This document shows positions 32,728-42,300 of a stretch of 64,000 bases of DNA, piece by piece (within the stretch, counting starts at the first letter, position 1; each line of letters starts with the position of its first letter). The notes under the pieces were generated by a model that was given only the letters and a program-made list of their open reading frames with translations, had not been told where the DNA came from and made no database searches. Source of the DNA: an uncultured Parabacteroides sp. (GTDB taxonomy: Bacteria; Bacteroidota; Bacteroidia; Bacteroidales; Tannerellaceae); NCBI GenBank assembly GCA_949296075.1, contig CASFNG010000015.1, positions 122,634 to 186,633 on the forward strand. Direction: 5' to 3'. The position numbers and the translations under genes are program-made.

Positions 32728-34149
32728 ATGGATTTCATATACGATAAAGGAAGTGCCCACATGAGCTGCAAGGGATGCAGCAAAAGGCAAAACAATAAGC
32801 TGAACACCTACGATTGGCTCTGCGACGTGCCTGACGCGGAAGGAGCCACGGACTTCGTGGAGGTACAATTCAAGAATACCCGGAAAGGCTATTACCTGAA
32901 CAGCTCGAAGATCCCCTTGGAGAAGGGCGACATCGTAGCGGTAGAGGCCGCGCCCGGACACGACATCGGCACCGTATCCCTGACAGGCAAGCTGGTTCTC
33001 CTGCAAATGCATAAGAATAATGTACGCACGGAGGCCGAGCCGAAAAAGATCTACCGGAAGGCTAAGCCTATCGACATCGAGAAATACGAGGAAGCCAAGG
33101 CCAAGGAATATGCCACGATGATACGGTCGCGGCAAATAGCCGCCGACTTAGGCTTGAACATGAAGATCGGCGACGTGGAGTATCAAGGTGACGGCAACAA
33201 GGCGATCTTCTATTACATCGCCGACGAGCGCGTCGATTTCCGGCAGCTTATCAAGGTATTGGCAGAGGCTTTCCGTGTGCGGATCGAGATGAAGCAGATC
33301 GGCGCCCGGCAAGAAGCCGGACGTATCGGAGGGATAGGCCCATGCGGCAGGGAACTTTGCTGCTCCAGCTGGATGACCAATTTCGTATCGGTAGCCACCA
33401 GCGCCGCACGTTATCAGGATATATCCATGAACCCCCAGAAATTGGCTGGCCAATGCGCCAAGCTGAAATGCTGTATCAATTACGAAGTAGACAGCTACGT
33501 GGAGGCGCAGAAACGGCTTCCCTCGCGGGAAATCGTCTTGGAAACGAAGGATAATACCTATCATCATTTCAAGACCGACATCTTCAAGCGGGAAATCACC
33601 TACTCCACAGATAAATCAATCGCCGCTAACTTGGTCACGATCTCGGCGGCACGTGCCTTCGACGTGATCAACATGAACAAAAAAGGGATCAAGCCGCTCT
33701 CGTTAGAGGCCGACACCAAGCAGCAAGCGCCGAAAAGAGATGCTCAAGACATCTTAGGGCAGGATAGCGTGACCCGCTTCGATTCCGTAAGGAAGAAAAA
33801 GAAAAAACGTTCGGGTAGCAACAAGAACAGCGAGAATAAGGAGGCTAACAGCGGCAACAAGGCAAATAATAATGGCAATAACTCCAATCCATCCGCCAAC
33901 ACGGAGGGAAAGGCTCCCAACAAAGCCGCCGAGGGAGGGGAGACAGGACGAAGGAACGGGGGGAATAACAACCGTAACTCTTCGCGCCACCGCCAGAAAG
34001 TAAACAACGACAAACAGCAGAACAGCGAGAAAGCGACGAGCAACGACAGGCAGAGGCAGCCGAACAGACCCCCTAAAACGGAGAACAAAGGTGAGAGCAA
34101 GGCAGAGAATAAAACAGACACTAAACCGAATCCGAAACCGGAGGCTTAG
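32728..34149 (+). CDS. ricT: PSP1/RicT (YaaT) family protein with long low-complexity tail
   Basis: A 473-residue protein. The PSP1 core covers about residues 40-270. Conserved cysteines are visible in GPCGRELCCSSWM and in CAKLKCCINYE, the positions that hold an iron-sulfur cluster in Bacillus RicT (YaaT), a partner of RNase Y in mRNA processing. An N-terminal CKGCSK pair is also present. From about residue 345 the tail is basic, Asn/Lys/Glu-rich and disordered-looking. An rny gene lies about 14.6 kb downstream in the window, though RicA and RicF are not seen. The end overlaps gldH by 59 bases. Confidence 0.82.
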   Translation: MDFIYDKGSAHMSCKGCSKRQNNKLNTYDWLCDVPDAEGATDFVEVQFKNTRKGYYLNSSKIPLEKGDIVAVEAAPGHDIGTVSLTGKLVLLQMHKNNVRTEAEPKKIYRKAKPIDIEKYEEAKAKEYATMIRSRQIAADLGLNMKIGDVEYQGDGNKAIFYYIADERVDFRQLIKVLAEAFRVRIEMKQIGARQEAGRIGGIGPCGRELCCSSWMTNFVSVATSAARYQDISMNPQKLAGQCAKLKCCINYEVDSYVEAQKRLPSREIVLETKDNTYHHFKTDIFKREITYSTDKSIAANLVTISAARAFDVINMNKKGIKPLSLEADTKQQAPKRDAQDILGQDSVTRFDSVRKKKKKRSGSNKNSENKEANSGNKANNNGNNSNPSANTEGKAPNKAAEGGETGRRNGGNNNRNSSRHRQKVNNDKQQNSEKATSNDRQRQPNRPPKTENKGESKAENKTDTKPNPKPEA

Positions 34150-34636
34150 AGGATTCCTGATCGCTTGCGCCTGCCTCGCCGGCTTTTCTTGCGAGCAGCC
34201 GGCGGTTTACGACCAATACCAGGCCATAGAGGGGACCGCTTGGGAAAAGGAGAAGGTGTATTATTTTACATTCCAGATAGAGGATATATCCGTTCCGTAC
34301 GACCTAACTTTGGAAGTACGGAACAATAATCTCTATCCGTACCAGAATCTATGGGTTTTCTGCGACGAGGAACAGCCTTTCGGCCCCTTGAAAAAAGACA
34401 CGATCGAATGTATGCTCGCGGATGAGTACGGGAAATGGCACGGACACGGCATCTCCCTGTTCCAATCCAGCTTCCCGGTACGGACAAACTACCGCTTCCC
34501 CATAAAAGGACAATACACGTTCAGTTTCCGGCAGGGCATGAGAAAAGACAAGTTACCCGGCATAGAAGAGATAGGCTTGCGGGTATTCCCGTCGGCTAAC
34601 GCTCCTTCCGCGACGCATCCAGACGAAGGAAAATAA
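34091..34636 (+). CDS. gldH: GldH family gliding motility lipoprotein
   Basis: A 181-residue lipoprotein. The start is GTG 34091, inside the end of ricT (59-base overlap), the only usual start upstream of the signal peptide. The basic N-terminus is followed by LIACACLAGFSC, a lipobox with the cysteine at about residue 34. Residues 50-175 are a beta-rich GldH domain (YYFTFQIEDISVPYDLTLEVRNN split across strands; NLWVF). GldH is needed for gliding in Flavobacterium; in non-gliding gut Bacteroidota its role is not known. The last 41 bases overlap convergent rodA. Confidence 0.82.
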   Translation: MRARQRIKQTLNRIRNRRLRGFLIACACLAGFSCEQPAVYDQYQAIEGTAWEKEKVYYFTFQIEDISVPYDLTLEVRNNNLYPYQNLWVFCDEEQPFGPLKKDTIECMLADEYGKWHGHGISLFQSSFPVRTNYRFPIKGQYTFSFRQGMRKDKLPGIEEIGLRVFPSANAPSATHPDEGK

Positions 34637-36041
34637 ACAACAAGATCGTGAATCCCCAGAGCGAGGAGCCTCCATAGCTAAAGAATGGGAGCGGAATGCC
34701 TATGACAGGCGTCAATCCCGTAACCATCCCGATATTGATCGCCAGGTGGAACAGGAATATGGAGGCCACGCAATACCCATATACCCGCCCGAACACGTTG
34801 TCTTGCCGCTCGGCCAAGACGATCAGCCTCAAGATAAACACCCCAAACAAAATCAATACGGCAGACGCTCCCAAGAAGCCTTGCTCCTCTCCTACCGTAC
34901 AGAAGATGAAATCAGTATCCTGCTCCGGGACATATTTCAGCTTCGTCTGGGTACCGTTCAGGAACCCCTTGCCCAGCAATCCCCCCGAGCCGATCGCGAT
35001 CTTGGACTGGTTCACGTTGTATCCCGCGCCACTGGGATCGTCCTCCAAGCCTAACGACACCTTGATGCGGATCTGCTGGTGAGGCTCCAATATATCCTTG
35101 AAGACGTAATCCACGGAAAACAGGAACCCGACCGATCCTAACGCGAACAAGGCGATCAGCACATAATGCCATACCCAATTACGCACGGACAGATAGATCA
35201 GGTAGATCACCGCCGCCCCGATCAGGCCGATAGCGATCCACGCGAAATTGACGGGAACAAATAAAGAAAACATGTAACCGATCAGGAAAAAAGTCGCCGA
35301 AGTTCCTAACATAATCTTGGCGGCAAAATGATCCTTCCTCACTTGGCCCACCAAACCTATCGTAATCAGCAGGGTCAGGCAGGCGACGATCAACTCGCCT
35401 AAAGGCGTGATCCCGACCACCACTTCCGAATACTTCATGCTGATGACAAAGAAAGCTACCGCGCAGATACCCGTCAGCAAGACATAACCTGTCATTCCCT
35501 CCCGATAAAGCATCAGGAAAAACGCCAGATACACCAGCGCGGAACCCGTCTCCCGCTGCAAGAGGATACAGATCATAGGCAGGAAGATCAGGAACAAGAC
35601 CCTTGAGAAGTTCTTGAATGTCGTCAACTTAAAGCCATAGCCACTCATAAGTTTGGCGACCGCCAGCGCCGTGGCGAACTTGGCCAACTCCGCCGATTGC
35701 AAACGGATCGGCCCTATGACGAGCCAGGAATGGGATCCCTTGATGTCCGGCGCCAGGAAGATCGTGGCGATCAGCAAGACAATCACCACGGCGTAGATCA
35801 AGTAAGCGAATATGTCGAAGAAGTCGCTCTCCAACATCAAGATAACGAATATCAGGACGACCGACGAGGCGATCCAGATCATCTGCATCCCCGGGCGCCC
35901 GGACGGGTCGAAAAGCCCGACATTATCGAACTCGTAGCTCGCCCCGCAGATACTGAACCATCCGGCGACGACCATGATCACATACAGGATGATGGTGAAC
36001 CAATCAACCGACCGCCATATCTCTGTCTTCCTATAACGCAT
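34596..36041 (-). CDS. rodA: Rod shape-determining protein RodA (SEDS glycosyltransferase)
   Basis: A 481-residue SEDS-family peptidoglycan polymerase that works with PBP2 in side-wall synthesis. About ten membrane helices are visible, with the family end motif PVIGIPLPFFSYGGSSLW. It lies last in the purH-mreBCD-mrdA-rodA series, and its ATG overlaps the end of mrdA by 11 bases. It is about 110 residues longer than E. coli RodA (370), mainly from the middle. The 3' end overlaps gldH by 41 bases in the opposite direction. Confidence 0.94.
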   Translation of the reverse strand: MRYRKTEIWRSVDWFTIILYVIMVVAGWFSICGASYEFDNVGLFDPSGRPGMQMIWIASSVVLIFVILMLESDFFDIFAYLIYAVVIVLLIATIFLAPDIKGSHSWLVIGPIRLQSAELAKFATALAVAKLMSGYGFKLTTFKNFSRVLFLIFLPMICILLQRETGSALVYLAFFLMLYREGMTGYVLLTGICAVAFFVISMKYSEVVVGITPLGELIVACLTLLITIGLVGQVRKDHFAAKIMLGTSATFFLIGYMFSLFVPVNFAWIAIGLIGAAVIYLIYLSVRNWVWHYVLIALFALGSVGFLFSVDYVFKDILEPHQQIRIKVSLGLEDDPSGAGYNVNQSKIAIGSGGLLGKGFLNGTQTKLKYVPEQDTDFIFCTVGEEQGFLGASAVLILFGVFILRLIVLAERQDNVFGRVYGYCVASIFLFHLAINIGMVTGLTPVIGIPLPFFSYGGSSLWGFTILLFIFLRLDASRKER

Positions 36042-37899
36042 TCCCCGGTAAGATTACGGTATTCATGATATACTCCTCCGTAGCCTTGTCAGCCTCGGAG
36101 ATCTCTCCTTTCAGATACTTCTCCAGCATCAGCTTGCCGATGGGCACGGCGTAGGTAGCCCCGAAACCGGCGTTCTCCACGAAAACGGCGATCGCCACCT
36201 TCGGCTTCTCGAACGGGGCGAACCCCATGAAGATGGAATGATCCTTCCCGTGCGGATTCTCCGCCGTGCCGGTCTTGCCACACACCTCGATGTCCGGCAT
36301 GGCCGCCCCCCTACAAGTGGCCCCGTACGGGCTTCCCGCCACGGCTTCCCGCATTCCCTCGGCGATATAGTCATAATAGCGCGTATCCACCGATGTATAA
36401 CGCCTCCGGGTATATAAGGTATCCAGCGGCGTATCCTGTATCTTCTTCACCACATGAGGCGTATAGAAATACCCCCGATTTGCCACCGTAGCCGCCAAAT
36501 TGCAGATTTGCAGCGGAGTGGCCAATATCTCTCCCTGCCCGATAGCGATCGAGATAATCGTGCTGGAATTCCACCGGCCACGATAAATCTTGTCATAGAC
36601 CTTGCTGTTCGGGATAAATCCCCGTTTCTCTCCCGGCAAGTCTATACCTAACTTATATCCATACCCCATCGAGACCATGTAATCCTTCCATACATCGAAG
36701 GCCTCTTGCACGGAGGGATACCTCTTCCGGCTGTCAAGCATATCGTGCAGCCCCCAAGGGAAATAGGAGTTGCATGAGGTAGCCAGCGCCCCGACCAAGG
36801 GCAATGGCGAGGGATGCCCGTGGCAGGCAGGTTTCCCCCCGCGGAAGGTATATCCATGCGCGCAGGTATAACGGGTCTCCGGCGTGATAACCCCTTCCTG
36901 CAAGAAGATCAGCCCCTGCGTAGGCTTGAAGGTGGATCCCGGCGGATATTGCGCCATCAGCGGACGATTGAACAGAGGTTTCAAGGGATCTTTCTGCAAG
37001 GCGGCATAATTCGCCCCGCGCTGTCGCCCGATCAAGCTGCTCGGATCATACGTCGGCGAGGAGACCATGCAAAGCACCTCGCCGGTCTCTGGCTCGATCA
37101 TGACGATCCCGCCTAACTTATTACGCATCAGCTGTTCCCCATACGCTTGTAGTTCCATGTCTATCGCCAAGGTAAGATCCTTGCCGGATTTAGGCTGTAC
37201 GTCGTGCACGCCGTCCTCATAACGTCCTTGGATGCGCCCGTGCGCGTCGCGGAGCAGGATCTCCACCCCCTTCTCCCCGCGCAATATCTCCTCGTACGAC
37301 CGCTCTATCCCTGTCCGGCCGGAATAATCGCCTTGCGTGTAATAAGGGTCTTTCTCGATGTCCCGCTGGTTTACCTCCCCGATATTCCCCAACACGAGCG
37401 CCGCGTTGGGATACTCGTATTGCCGGATCGTACGGTTCTGGATGTAAAAACCCGGGAATTTATACAATCGCTCCTGCAAGACGCCATATTCCCGGGCGGA
37501 AAGCTGGGTCATGAACACCTGCGGCACGTAGGAGGAATAGCCCGGATTCTTCCGGCGGTCCTTTATATCGGCGATCCTTTTGAGAAATTGCTCTTTCGTG
37601 ATGCCAAGTACCCCGCAAAAGTCGAGGGTGTCGAACGGCTGTACCTCGCGCATAATCATCATCACGTCGTAAGCGGGCTGGTTATAGACCAGCAGTTTGC
37701 CGTTACGGTCGTACATCATGCCGCGAGAAGGATACAAGGTTTTCTTCAGGAAAGCGTTACTATCCGCCCACGCCTTATAATCGCTGTCGATCACTTGCAG
37801 GAAAAACAGGCGGATCATGAAGATGACGACCAATACGATCACCGCCCCTCCCAAGACGTACCGCCTGTTCTCAAACACATACTTGGTATTATTCTCCAC
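36031..37899 (-). CDS. mrdA: Penicillin-binding protein 2
   Basis: A 622-residue class B transpeptidase for side-wall peptidoglycan. It has one N-terminal membrane helix (about 14-33), a dimerisation domain, and a transpeptidase domain with the active-site serine in PPGSTFKPT, SCN in ATSCNSYF, and KTG in VCGKTGTAENP. It begins with GTG at 37899, overlapping the mreD end by 11 bases, and overlaps rodA downstream. Confidence 0.96.
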   Translation of the reverse strand: MENNTKYVFENRRYVLGGAVIVLVVIFMIRLFFLQVIDSDYKAWADSNAFLKKTLYPSRGMMYDRNGKLLVYNQPAYDVMMIMREVQPFDTLDFCGVLGITKEQFLKRIADIKDRRKNPGYSSYVPQVFMTQLSAREYGVLQERLYKFPGFYIQNRTIRQYEYPNAALVLGNIGEVNQRDIEKDPYYTQGDYSGRTGIERSYEEILRGEKGVEILLRDAHGRIQGRYEDGVHDVQPKSGKDLTLAIDMELQAYGEQLMRNKLGGIVMIEPETGEVLCMVSSPTYDPSSLIGRQRGANYAALQKDPLKPLFNRPLMAQYPPGSTFKPTQGLIFLQEGVITPETRYTCAHGYTFRGGKPACHGHPSPLPLVGALATSCNSYFPWGLHDMLDSRKRYPSVQEAFDVWKDYMVSMGYGYKLGIDLPGEKRGFIPNSKVYDKIYRGRWNSSTIISIAIGQGEILATPLQICNLAATVANRGYFYTPHVVKKIQDTPLDTLYTRRRYTSVDTRYYDYIAEGMREAVAGSPYGATCRGAAMPDIEVCGKTGTAENPHGKDHSIFMGFAPFEKPKVAIAVFVENAGFGATYAVPIGKLMLEKYLKGEISEADKATEEYIMNTVILPGNAL

Positions 37900-38407
37900 T
37901 TTTCTGCGACTCCCTATTAAACGCTTCCACCGTACAAACCAACAAGACCGTCATCACCACGCTGGCCAGCACACGAACCAGCAAGAACAAGGGATCGAAC
38001 AAGGTAAGCGACTCGATCAGGAACAAGGCCGTATGATGAAGCAGCACGAAGAAAGAGACGTAACGGAAGAAACCTCCCACCCCGAATGTCTTATAAGAGG
38101 GGAAGATCCCGTCCGGGAGGTCTTTTCCCATCAGCACCTGTATCAAGGGCTCGCGGCAGAAGCCCACCAACGTGCAAGCCGCGGCGTGCATCCCTTGCGT
38201 ATTGCCGAACACGTCGATCACCAACCCGGCCAGGAATGAGAAAAACACGATCTGCGAGCGAGAGATCCCAAGCGGCATCTTGAGGATAAAGTACAGATAC
38301 AGGAACGGCGTCGCGACCCGAAGGAAATGGAGGTTGTTCAACACCAACACCTGGATCAGGACAAACACCACGAAATAGACGAAACCGCGCAATAAGGAAT
38401 TAATCAT
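37889..38407 (-). CDS. mreD: Rod shape-determining protein MreD
   Basis: A 172-residue integral membrane protein with about five hydrophobic helices (for example LLRGFVYFVVFVLIQVLVL). It is placed between mreC (8-base overlap) and mrdA (11-base overlap), and both neighbours support the assignment. It is part of the elongasome membrane complex. Confidence 0.9.
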   Translation of the reverse strand: MINSLLRGFVYFVVFVLIQVLVLNNLHFLRVATPFLYLYFILKMPLGISRSQIVFFSFLAGLVIDVFGNTQGMHAAACTLVGFCREPLIQVLMGKDLPDGIFPSYKTFGVGGFFRYVSFFVLLHHTALFLIESLTLFDPLFLLVRVLASVVMTVLLVCTVEAFNRESQKSGE

Positions 38408-39257
38408 TTTTCTTCGCCTCCTGCTCTACTTCCAACTGCTCGGACTGATGGAAATTACGGATGATCCGCACGCTGTTCAGCGCCCCGAAATCCGTAGCCA
38501 ACTTTATCCGCAAGGAATAAAAATTATCGTCATGCCGCTTTCCCTCGTCATCCACGATCCCCACGATGATCCCCTCGGGAAAAACGGCGGAATATCCGCT
38601 CGTCACGATCGTATCCCCTTTCTGGAACTCCACGTGGCGCGGAAGTTCGTCAAGATTCGCGTAAGCCGCGTCGCGGCCATCCCAGCTCAAGGATCCGAAA
38701 AAACTTCCGCCTCTTACTTTACAACTCAGCCGTAGTTTTGGATTTAACAACGGGATGATTACGGAGAAACGTTCCGAGACAGTCGAGACAATGCCTACCA
38801 CACCTCTGTTCGACACCACTCCCATATCCGGGCGGATCCCATCCGCCGAGCCTTTGTCCACCGTGATGTAGTTCGCCAGCCTCGTTACGCTATTGCTCAC
38901 CACGTCGGCCACCACGAACGAGTATGGGAAAGCCTCCGCCGAATCCGGAAGGGCAAGTCCCTCGAAACGGGCCGTATCCGCCGCCAGCGCCTCTATCTGG
39001 TCCTGGAGCTCCAGCATACGCAGCTCCAACTGGCCATTACGCTCAAGCAACTCCCTGTTGACTTCCCGCAGATTCAGGTAAGAGGTAATCGAGCTTGCCA
39101 CCGAAGAGATATGCCCGGTCAGCACATTGGCGGAACTAAGCATCACGTTCCGCTGATAAGCGTTGTTCCGATAAACCAATACCAGGGACAACACCTCCAG
39201 CAAGAAGAACAAGAACCAATGTCTCTTCCCTACAAGGAACTCTAACAGCTTACGCAT
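38400..39257 (-). CDS. mreC: Rod shape-determining protein MreC
   Basis: A 285-residue periplasmic scaffold of the elongasome. The start is taken at ATG 39257 (MRKLLEFLVGKRHW); a start 7 codons upstream is possible. It has one membrane helix (about 15-33), a coiled coil (about 60-100, REVNRELLERNGQLELRMLE), then the beta-domain with GVVSNRGVVGIVSTV and DTIVTSGYSAVFPEGIIVG. Confidence 0.94.
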   Translation of the reverse strand: MRKLLEFLVGKRHWFLFFLLEVLSLVLVYRNNAYQRNVMLSSANVLTGHISSVASSITSYLNLREVNRELLERNGQLELRMLELQDQIEALAADTARFEGLALPDSAEAFPYSFVVADVVSNSVTRLANYITVDKGSADGIRPDMGVVSNRGVVGIVSTVSERFSVIIPLLNPKLRLSCKVRGGSFFGSLSWDGRDAAYANLDELPRHVEFQKGDTIVTSGYSAVFPEGIIVGIVDDEGKRHDDNFYSLRIKLATDFGALNSVRIIRNFHQSEQLEVEQEAKKND

Positions 39258-39349
39258 AAAAAAGCGAACAGTTGGCAACCGTCCCTATCCCGCCATCGGG
39301 ACGACCGAGCGCCCACCCGATGACGTACGGACCGTCGTCAACTGACTTT

Positions 39350-40369
39350 TTACCGGATTAAGAAATTAAACTTCTCGATGTTCTTCAAGGCCACGCCCGT
39401 ACCTTTAGCTACGGCATGGAGCGGATCCTCGGCGATATGGAACTGGATGTTCATCTTGTCGCGCAACCGCTTATCCAAACCGCGCAACATAGCGCCACCG
39501 CCCGCCAGATAGATGCCGTTCTTCACGATGTCGGCATACAGCTCGGGAGGGGTTTGCTCCAAGGCGCTCAGGATAGCCGCCTCGATCTTCGAGATCGACT
39601 TGTCCAAGCAATGCGCGATCTCCTGATAAGACACCGGCACCTCCATCGGGAGAGCCGTCATCTGGTTAGGGCCATGTACCACATAATCCTCCGGGGCGTC
39701 CTCCAAGACGGTCAGCGCCGATCCCACGTTAATCTTGATCCGTTCGGCCATACGCTCGCTCACTTTGACGTTATGTTGGCGGCGCATATACTCCACGATG
39801 TCGGCGGTCAGGTCATCTCCCGCCATACGGATCGACTTGTTAGAGACGATACCTCCCAGCGAGATCACGGCGATCTCCGTCGTACCTCCGCCTATATCCA
39901 CGATCATGTTGCCTTCAGGCGCCAATACATCTATCCCCACGCCGATAGCGGCCGCCATCGGCTCAAAAACCATATACACATCACGTCCGCCCGCGTGCTC
40001 GGCGGAATCGCGCACGGCGCGTATCTCTACCTCCGTGCTACCCGACGGGATACCAATCACCATCCGCAAGGAGGGGGTAAACCAACGTTTCCGCCCGCTT
40101 GCCATCTTGATGAAGCCGCGTATCATCTGCTCGGCGGCGTAGAAATCAGCGATAACCCCCTCACGCAACGGCCGTACGGTACGAATGTTCGGATGTGTCT
40201 TCTCGTACATCTCGCGGGCCACCTTGCCGACGGCCAGCACCTTGTCCGATCGCGCGTCGAGAGCGATCACCGAAGGCTCATCCACCACGACCTTATCGTT
40301 GCAGGTAATAATGGTATTCGCGGTCCCTAAATCGATGGCAACTTCTTGAGTGAAAGAAAATAATCCCAT
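39350..40369 (-). CDS. mreB: Rod shape-determining protein MreB
   Basis: A 339-residue actin-like protein that guides side-wall synthesis. Actin-fold ATP motifs are visible: AIDLGTANTII (phosphate 1), GNMIVDIGGGTTEIAVIS (phosphate 2), and GIYLAGGGAMLRGL (adenosine). A strong hairpin (40414-40452) lies between it and purH upstream. Confidence 0.97.
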   Translation of the reverse strand: MGLFSFTQEVAIDLGTANTIITCNDKVVVDEPSVIALDARSDKVLAVGKVAREMYEKTHPNIRTVRPLREGVIADFYAAEQMIRGFIKMASGRKRWFTPSLRMVIGIPSGSTEVEIRAVRDSAEHAGGRDVYMVFEPMAAAIGVGIDVLAPEGNMIVDIGGGTTEIAVISLGGIVSNKSIRMAGDDLTADIVEYMRRQHNVKVSERMAERIKINVGSALTVLEDAPEDYVVHGPNQMTALPMEVPVSYQEIAHCLDKSISKIEAAILSALEQTPPELYADIVKNGIYLAGGGAMLRGLDKRLRDKMNIQFHIAEDPLHAVAKGTGVALKNIEKFNFLIR

Positions 40370-40413
40370 TATGAATCTATATATTAGAAATGTTTGATTG
40401 AGTAAGAGTTGAC

Positions 40414-40452
40414 GGTCGGTGGGGTAAAGGACTCACCCTTCCCCCACCGGCC
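40414..40452 (-). promoter_or_regulatory. Hairpin between purH and mreB
   Basis: GGTCGGTGGGG (40414-40424) pairs with CCCCACCGGCC (40442-40452). No T run follows on the minus strand, so it may be an attenuator or mRNA-processing site separating purH from the shape genes. Confidence 0.5.
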
Positions 40453-40460
40453 TGTTGATA

Positions 40461-41984
40461 TTAATGCTTGAAATGACGGATCCCGGTCTTAACCATCGCC
40501 AAGCCGTGCTGGTCGCAGTACTCTACCGAGAGCTTATCGTTGATAGAACCGCCCGGCTGTATCACGGCGGTGATGCCGGCCTTGTCGGCGATCTCCACGC
40601 AATCAGGGAAGGGGAAGAAGGCATCGGATGCCATCACCGCCCCGTTCAGGTCGAAACCGAAAGACTTGGCCTTCTCGATCGCCTGCTTGAGCGAGTCCAC
40701 CCGAGAGGTCTGCCCGATACCACTCGCGCAAAGTTGCTTGTTCTTCACCAAGGTGATCGCGTTGGACTTACTGTTCTTCACGATCTTGTTGGCAAACAGC
40801 AGATCCTCGATCTCCGGAGCCGAGGGCTTCTTCACCGTCATCGGTTCCAGATCCGCCTCGCCTTGGATACTCAGGTCTTTCTGCTGCATCAAGACTCCGT
40901 TCAGCAGGGAACGGAACTGCATCGGGCAGGTCTTACACTCCTTACGGATCAAGATGATACGGTTCTTCTTCTGTTGCAGCACCTCCAAGGCATCCGCATC
41001 GTAAGCCGGCGCGATAATCACCTCGAAGAATATCTTATGGATCTCCTCTGCCACCGCCTTGTTGATCGTGGTATTGGTCACCAGGATACCACCAAAAGCG
41101 GAAACCGGGTCACCGGCAAGCGCCTCTTTCCAGGCCTCCACCACATTGCCGCGGGAAGCGATCCCACACGCGTTGTTATGCTTCAGGATAGCGAACGTCA
41201 GTTCGTCGAACTCATCGATCAGGTTGACGGCGGCATCGATGTCCAGCAAATTGTTGTACGAGATCTCCTTCCCGTGGATCTGCTCGAACATATCGTTGAA
41301 CTTCCCATAGAACTTGGCCGCCTGATGCGGGTTCTCCCCATAGCGCAGGTGCATCGGATGATCCACGGCTACCCGGAAATACGAGCCGCCTCTGTCATCG
41401 AAATAATTGAAGATCGCGGAGTCGTAGCCGGAAGATACGGCAAAGGCCTCCTTAGCGAACCATTTGCGATCCTCCAAGGTCGTCTCGGCTCCCTTCTCGT
41501 TCAGCAAGTCCATCAAGGGCTGATACTGCGCCTTGGAAGCGACGATCACCACGTCCTTGAAGTTCTTGGCGGCGGCGCGTATCAAGGAGATACCGCCTAT
41601 ATCTATTTTCTCGATAATCGATTGTTCATCAGCTCCGGAAGCCACGGTCTCCTCGAAAGGATACAGATCCACGATCACCAAGTCGATCTCGGGGATCTCA
41701 TACTCCGCCAGTTGCTTCTGGTCGCCCTCATTCTCACGGCGAGCGAGGATACCGCCGAACACCTTGGGATGCAGCGTCTTCACCCGTCCGCCCAAGATAG
41801 AGGGATAAGAGGTCAGGTCCTCAACCGCGTCGCAAGGCAATCCTAACGACTCGATAAAAGCCTGCGTCCCGCCTGTCGAGACAAAACTAACCCCCTCCTC
41901 ATGCAATTTCTTTAAGATCTCATCCAGCCCGTCCTTGTGGAACACAGAGACCAAGGCTCGTTTTATTCGTTTTGTTTCAGCCAT
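40461..41984 (-). CDS. purH: Bifunctional AICAR formyltransferase/IMP cyclohydrolase
   Basis: A 507-residue PurH for the last two steps of IMP synthesis. The N-terminal cyclohydrolase (MGS-like) domain shows ALVSVFHKDGLDEI, STGGTQAFIES and GGRVKTLHPKVFGGIL. The C-terminal formyltransferase domain has RYGENPHQAA and, near the end, DAFFPFPDCVEIA and IQPGGSINDK. It leads into the mre operon on the same strand, 91 bases upstream of mreB. Confidence 0.96.
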   Translation of the reverse strand: MAETKRIKRALVSVFHKDGLDEILKKLHEEGVSFVSTGGTQAFIESLGLPCDAVEDLTSYPSILGGRVKTLHPKVFGGILARRENEGDQKQLAEYEIPEIDLVIVDLYPFEETVASGADEQSIIEKIDIGGISLIRAAAKNFKDVVIVASKAQYQPLMDLLNEKGAETTLEDRKWFAKEAFAVSSGYDSAIFNYFDDRGGSYFRVAVDHPMHLRYGENPHQAAKFYGKFNDMFEQIHGKEISYNNLLDIDAAVNLIDEFDELTFAILKHNNACGIASRGNVVEAWKEALAGDPVSAFGGILVTNTTINKAVAEEIHKIFFEVIIAPAYDADALEVLQQKKNRIILIRKECKTCPMQFRSLLNGVLMQQKDLSIQGEADLEPMTVKKPSAPEIEDLLFANKIVKNSKSNAITLVKNKQLCASGIGQTSRVDSLKQAIEKAKSFGFDLNGAVMASDAFFPFPDCVEIADKAGITAVIQPGGSINDKLSVEYCDQHGLAMVKTGIRHFKH

Positions 41985-42019
41985 CTTACCTTTTTTGTTT
42001 ACAAAAATGTTTTAGAGCA

Positions 42020-42027
42020 CAAAAATA
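42020..42027 (-). promoter_or_regulatory. Probable -7 element of purH
   Basis: On the minus strand TATTTTTG (42027-42020) matches the consensus, 35 bases before the ATG. Confidence 0.6.
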
Positions 42028-42211
42028 GACATTTATTTCCAATCCCTTTTATAATTAACGTAAAAAGATACCAAGGAAGAAGAATGATAGGGACAGGAGG
42101 GTTTTCCGCAGACACGCGGATGTTCTCGCGAAAAGTCGGCGTTGTTTTCCGGAAAAGATGGAGAAAGGAGAAAATAAAAGGCGAAAGCATGGGAATCTGC
42201 CAATTAAACCG
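42028..42211. other. Intergenic stretch between purH and the GH32 gene
   Basis: Together with the two flanking promoter elements this fills the 316-base gap between purH and GH32. No RNA gene, repeat or conserved coding frame was seen in it. Confidence 0.4.
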
Positions 42212-42219
42212 TATGTTTG
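42212..42219 (+). promoter_or_regulatory. Probable -7 element of the GH32 operon
   Basis: TATGTTTG at 42212-42219 matches TAnnTTTG, about 80 bases before the GH32 ATG. Confidence 0.55.
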
Positions 42220-42300
42220 CAGACAGACCGGAACCGGGCGCGGACATCGGAGGATTCGCCCGGACTATCCCGGGATTAACCTTAAATGCAAGAACGACAG

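Noticed and set aside
40455-41846. Long open frame antisense to purH (463 codons)
   Set aside because: It is the mirror of a well-supported purH gene, without a recognisable domain.
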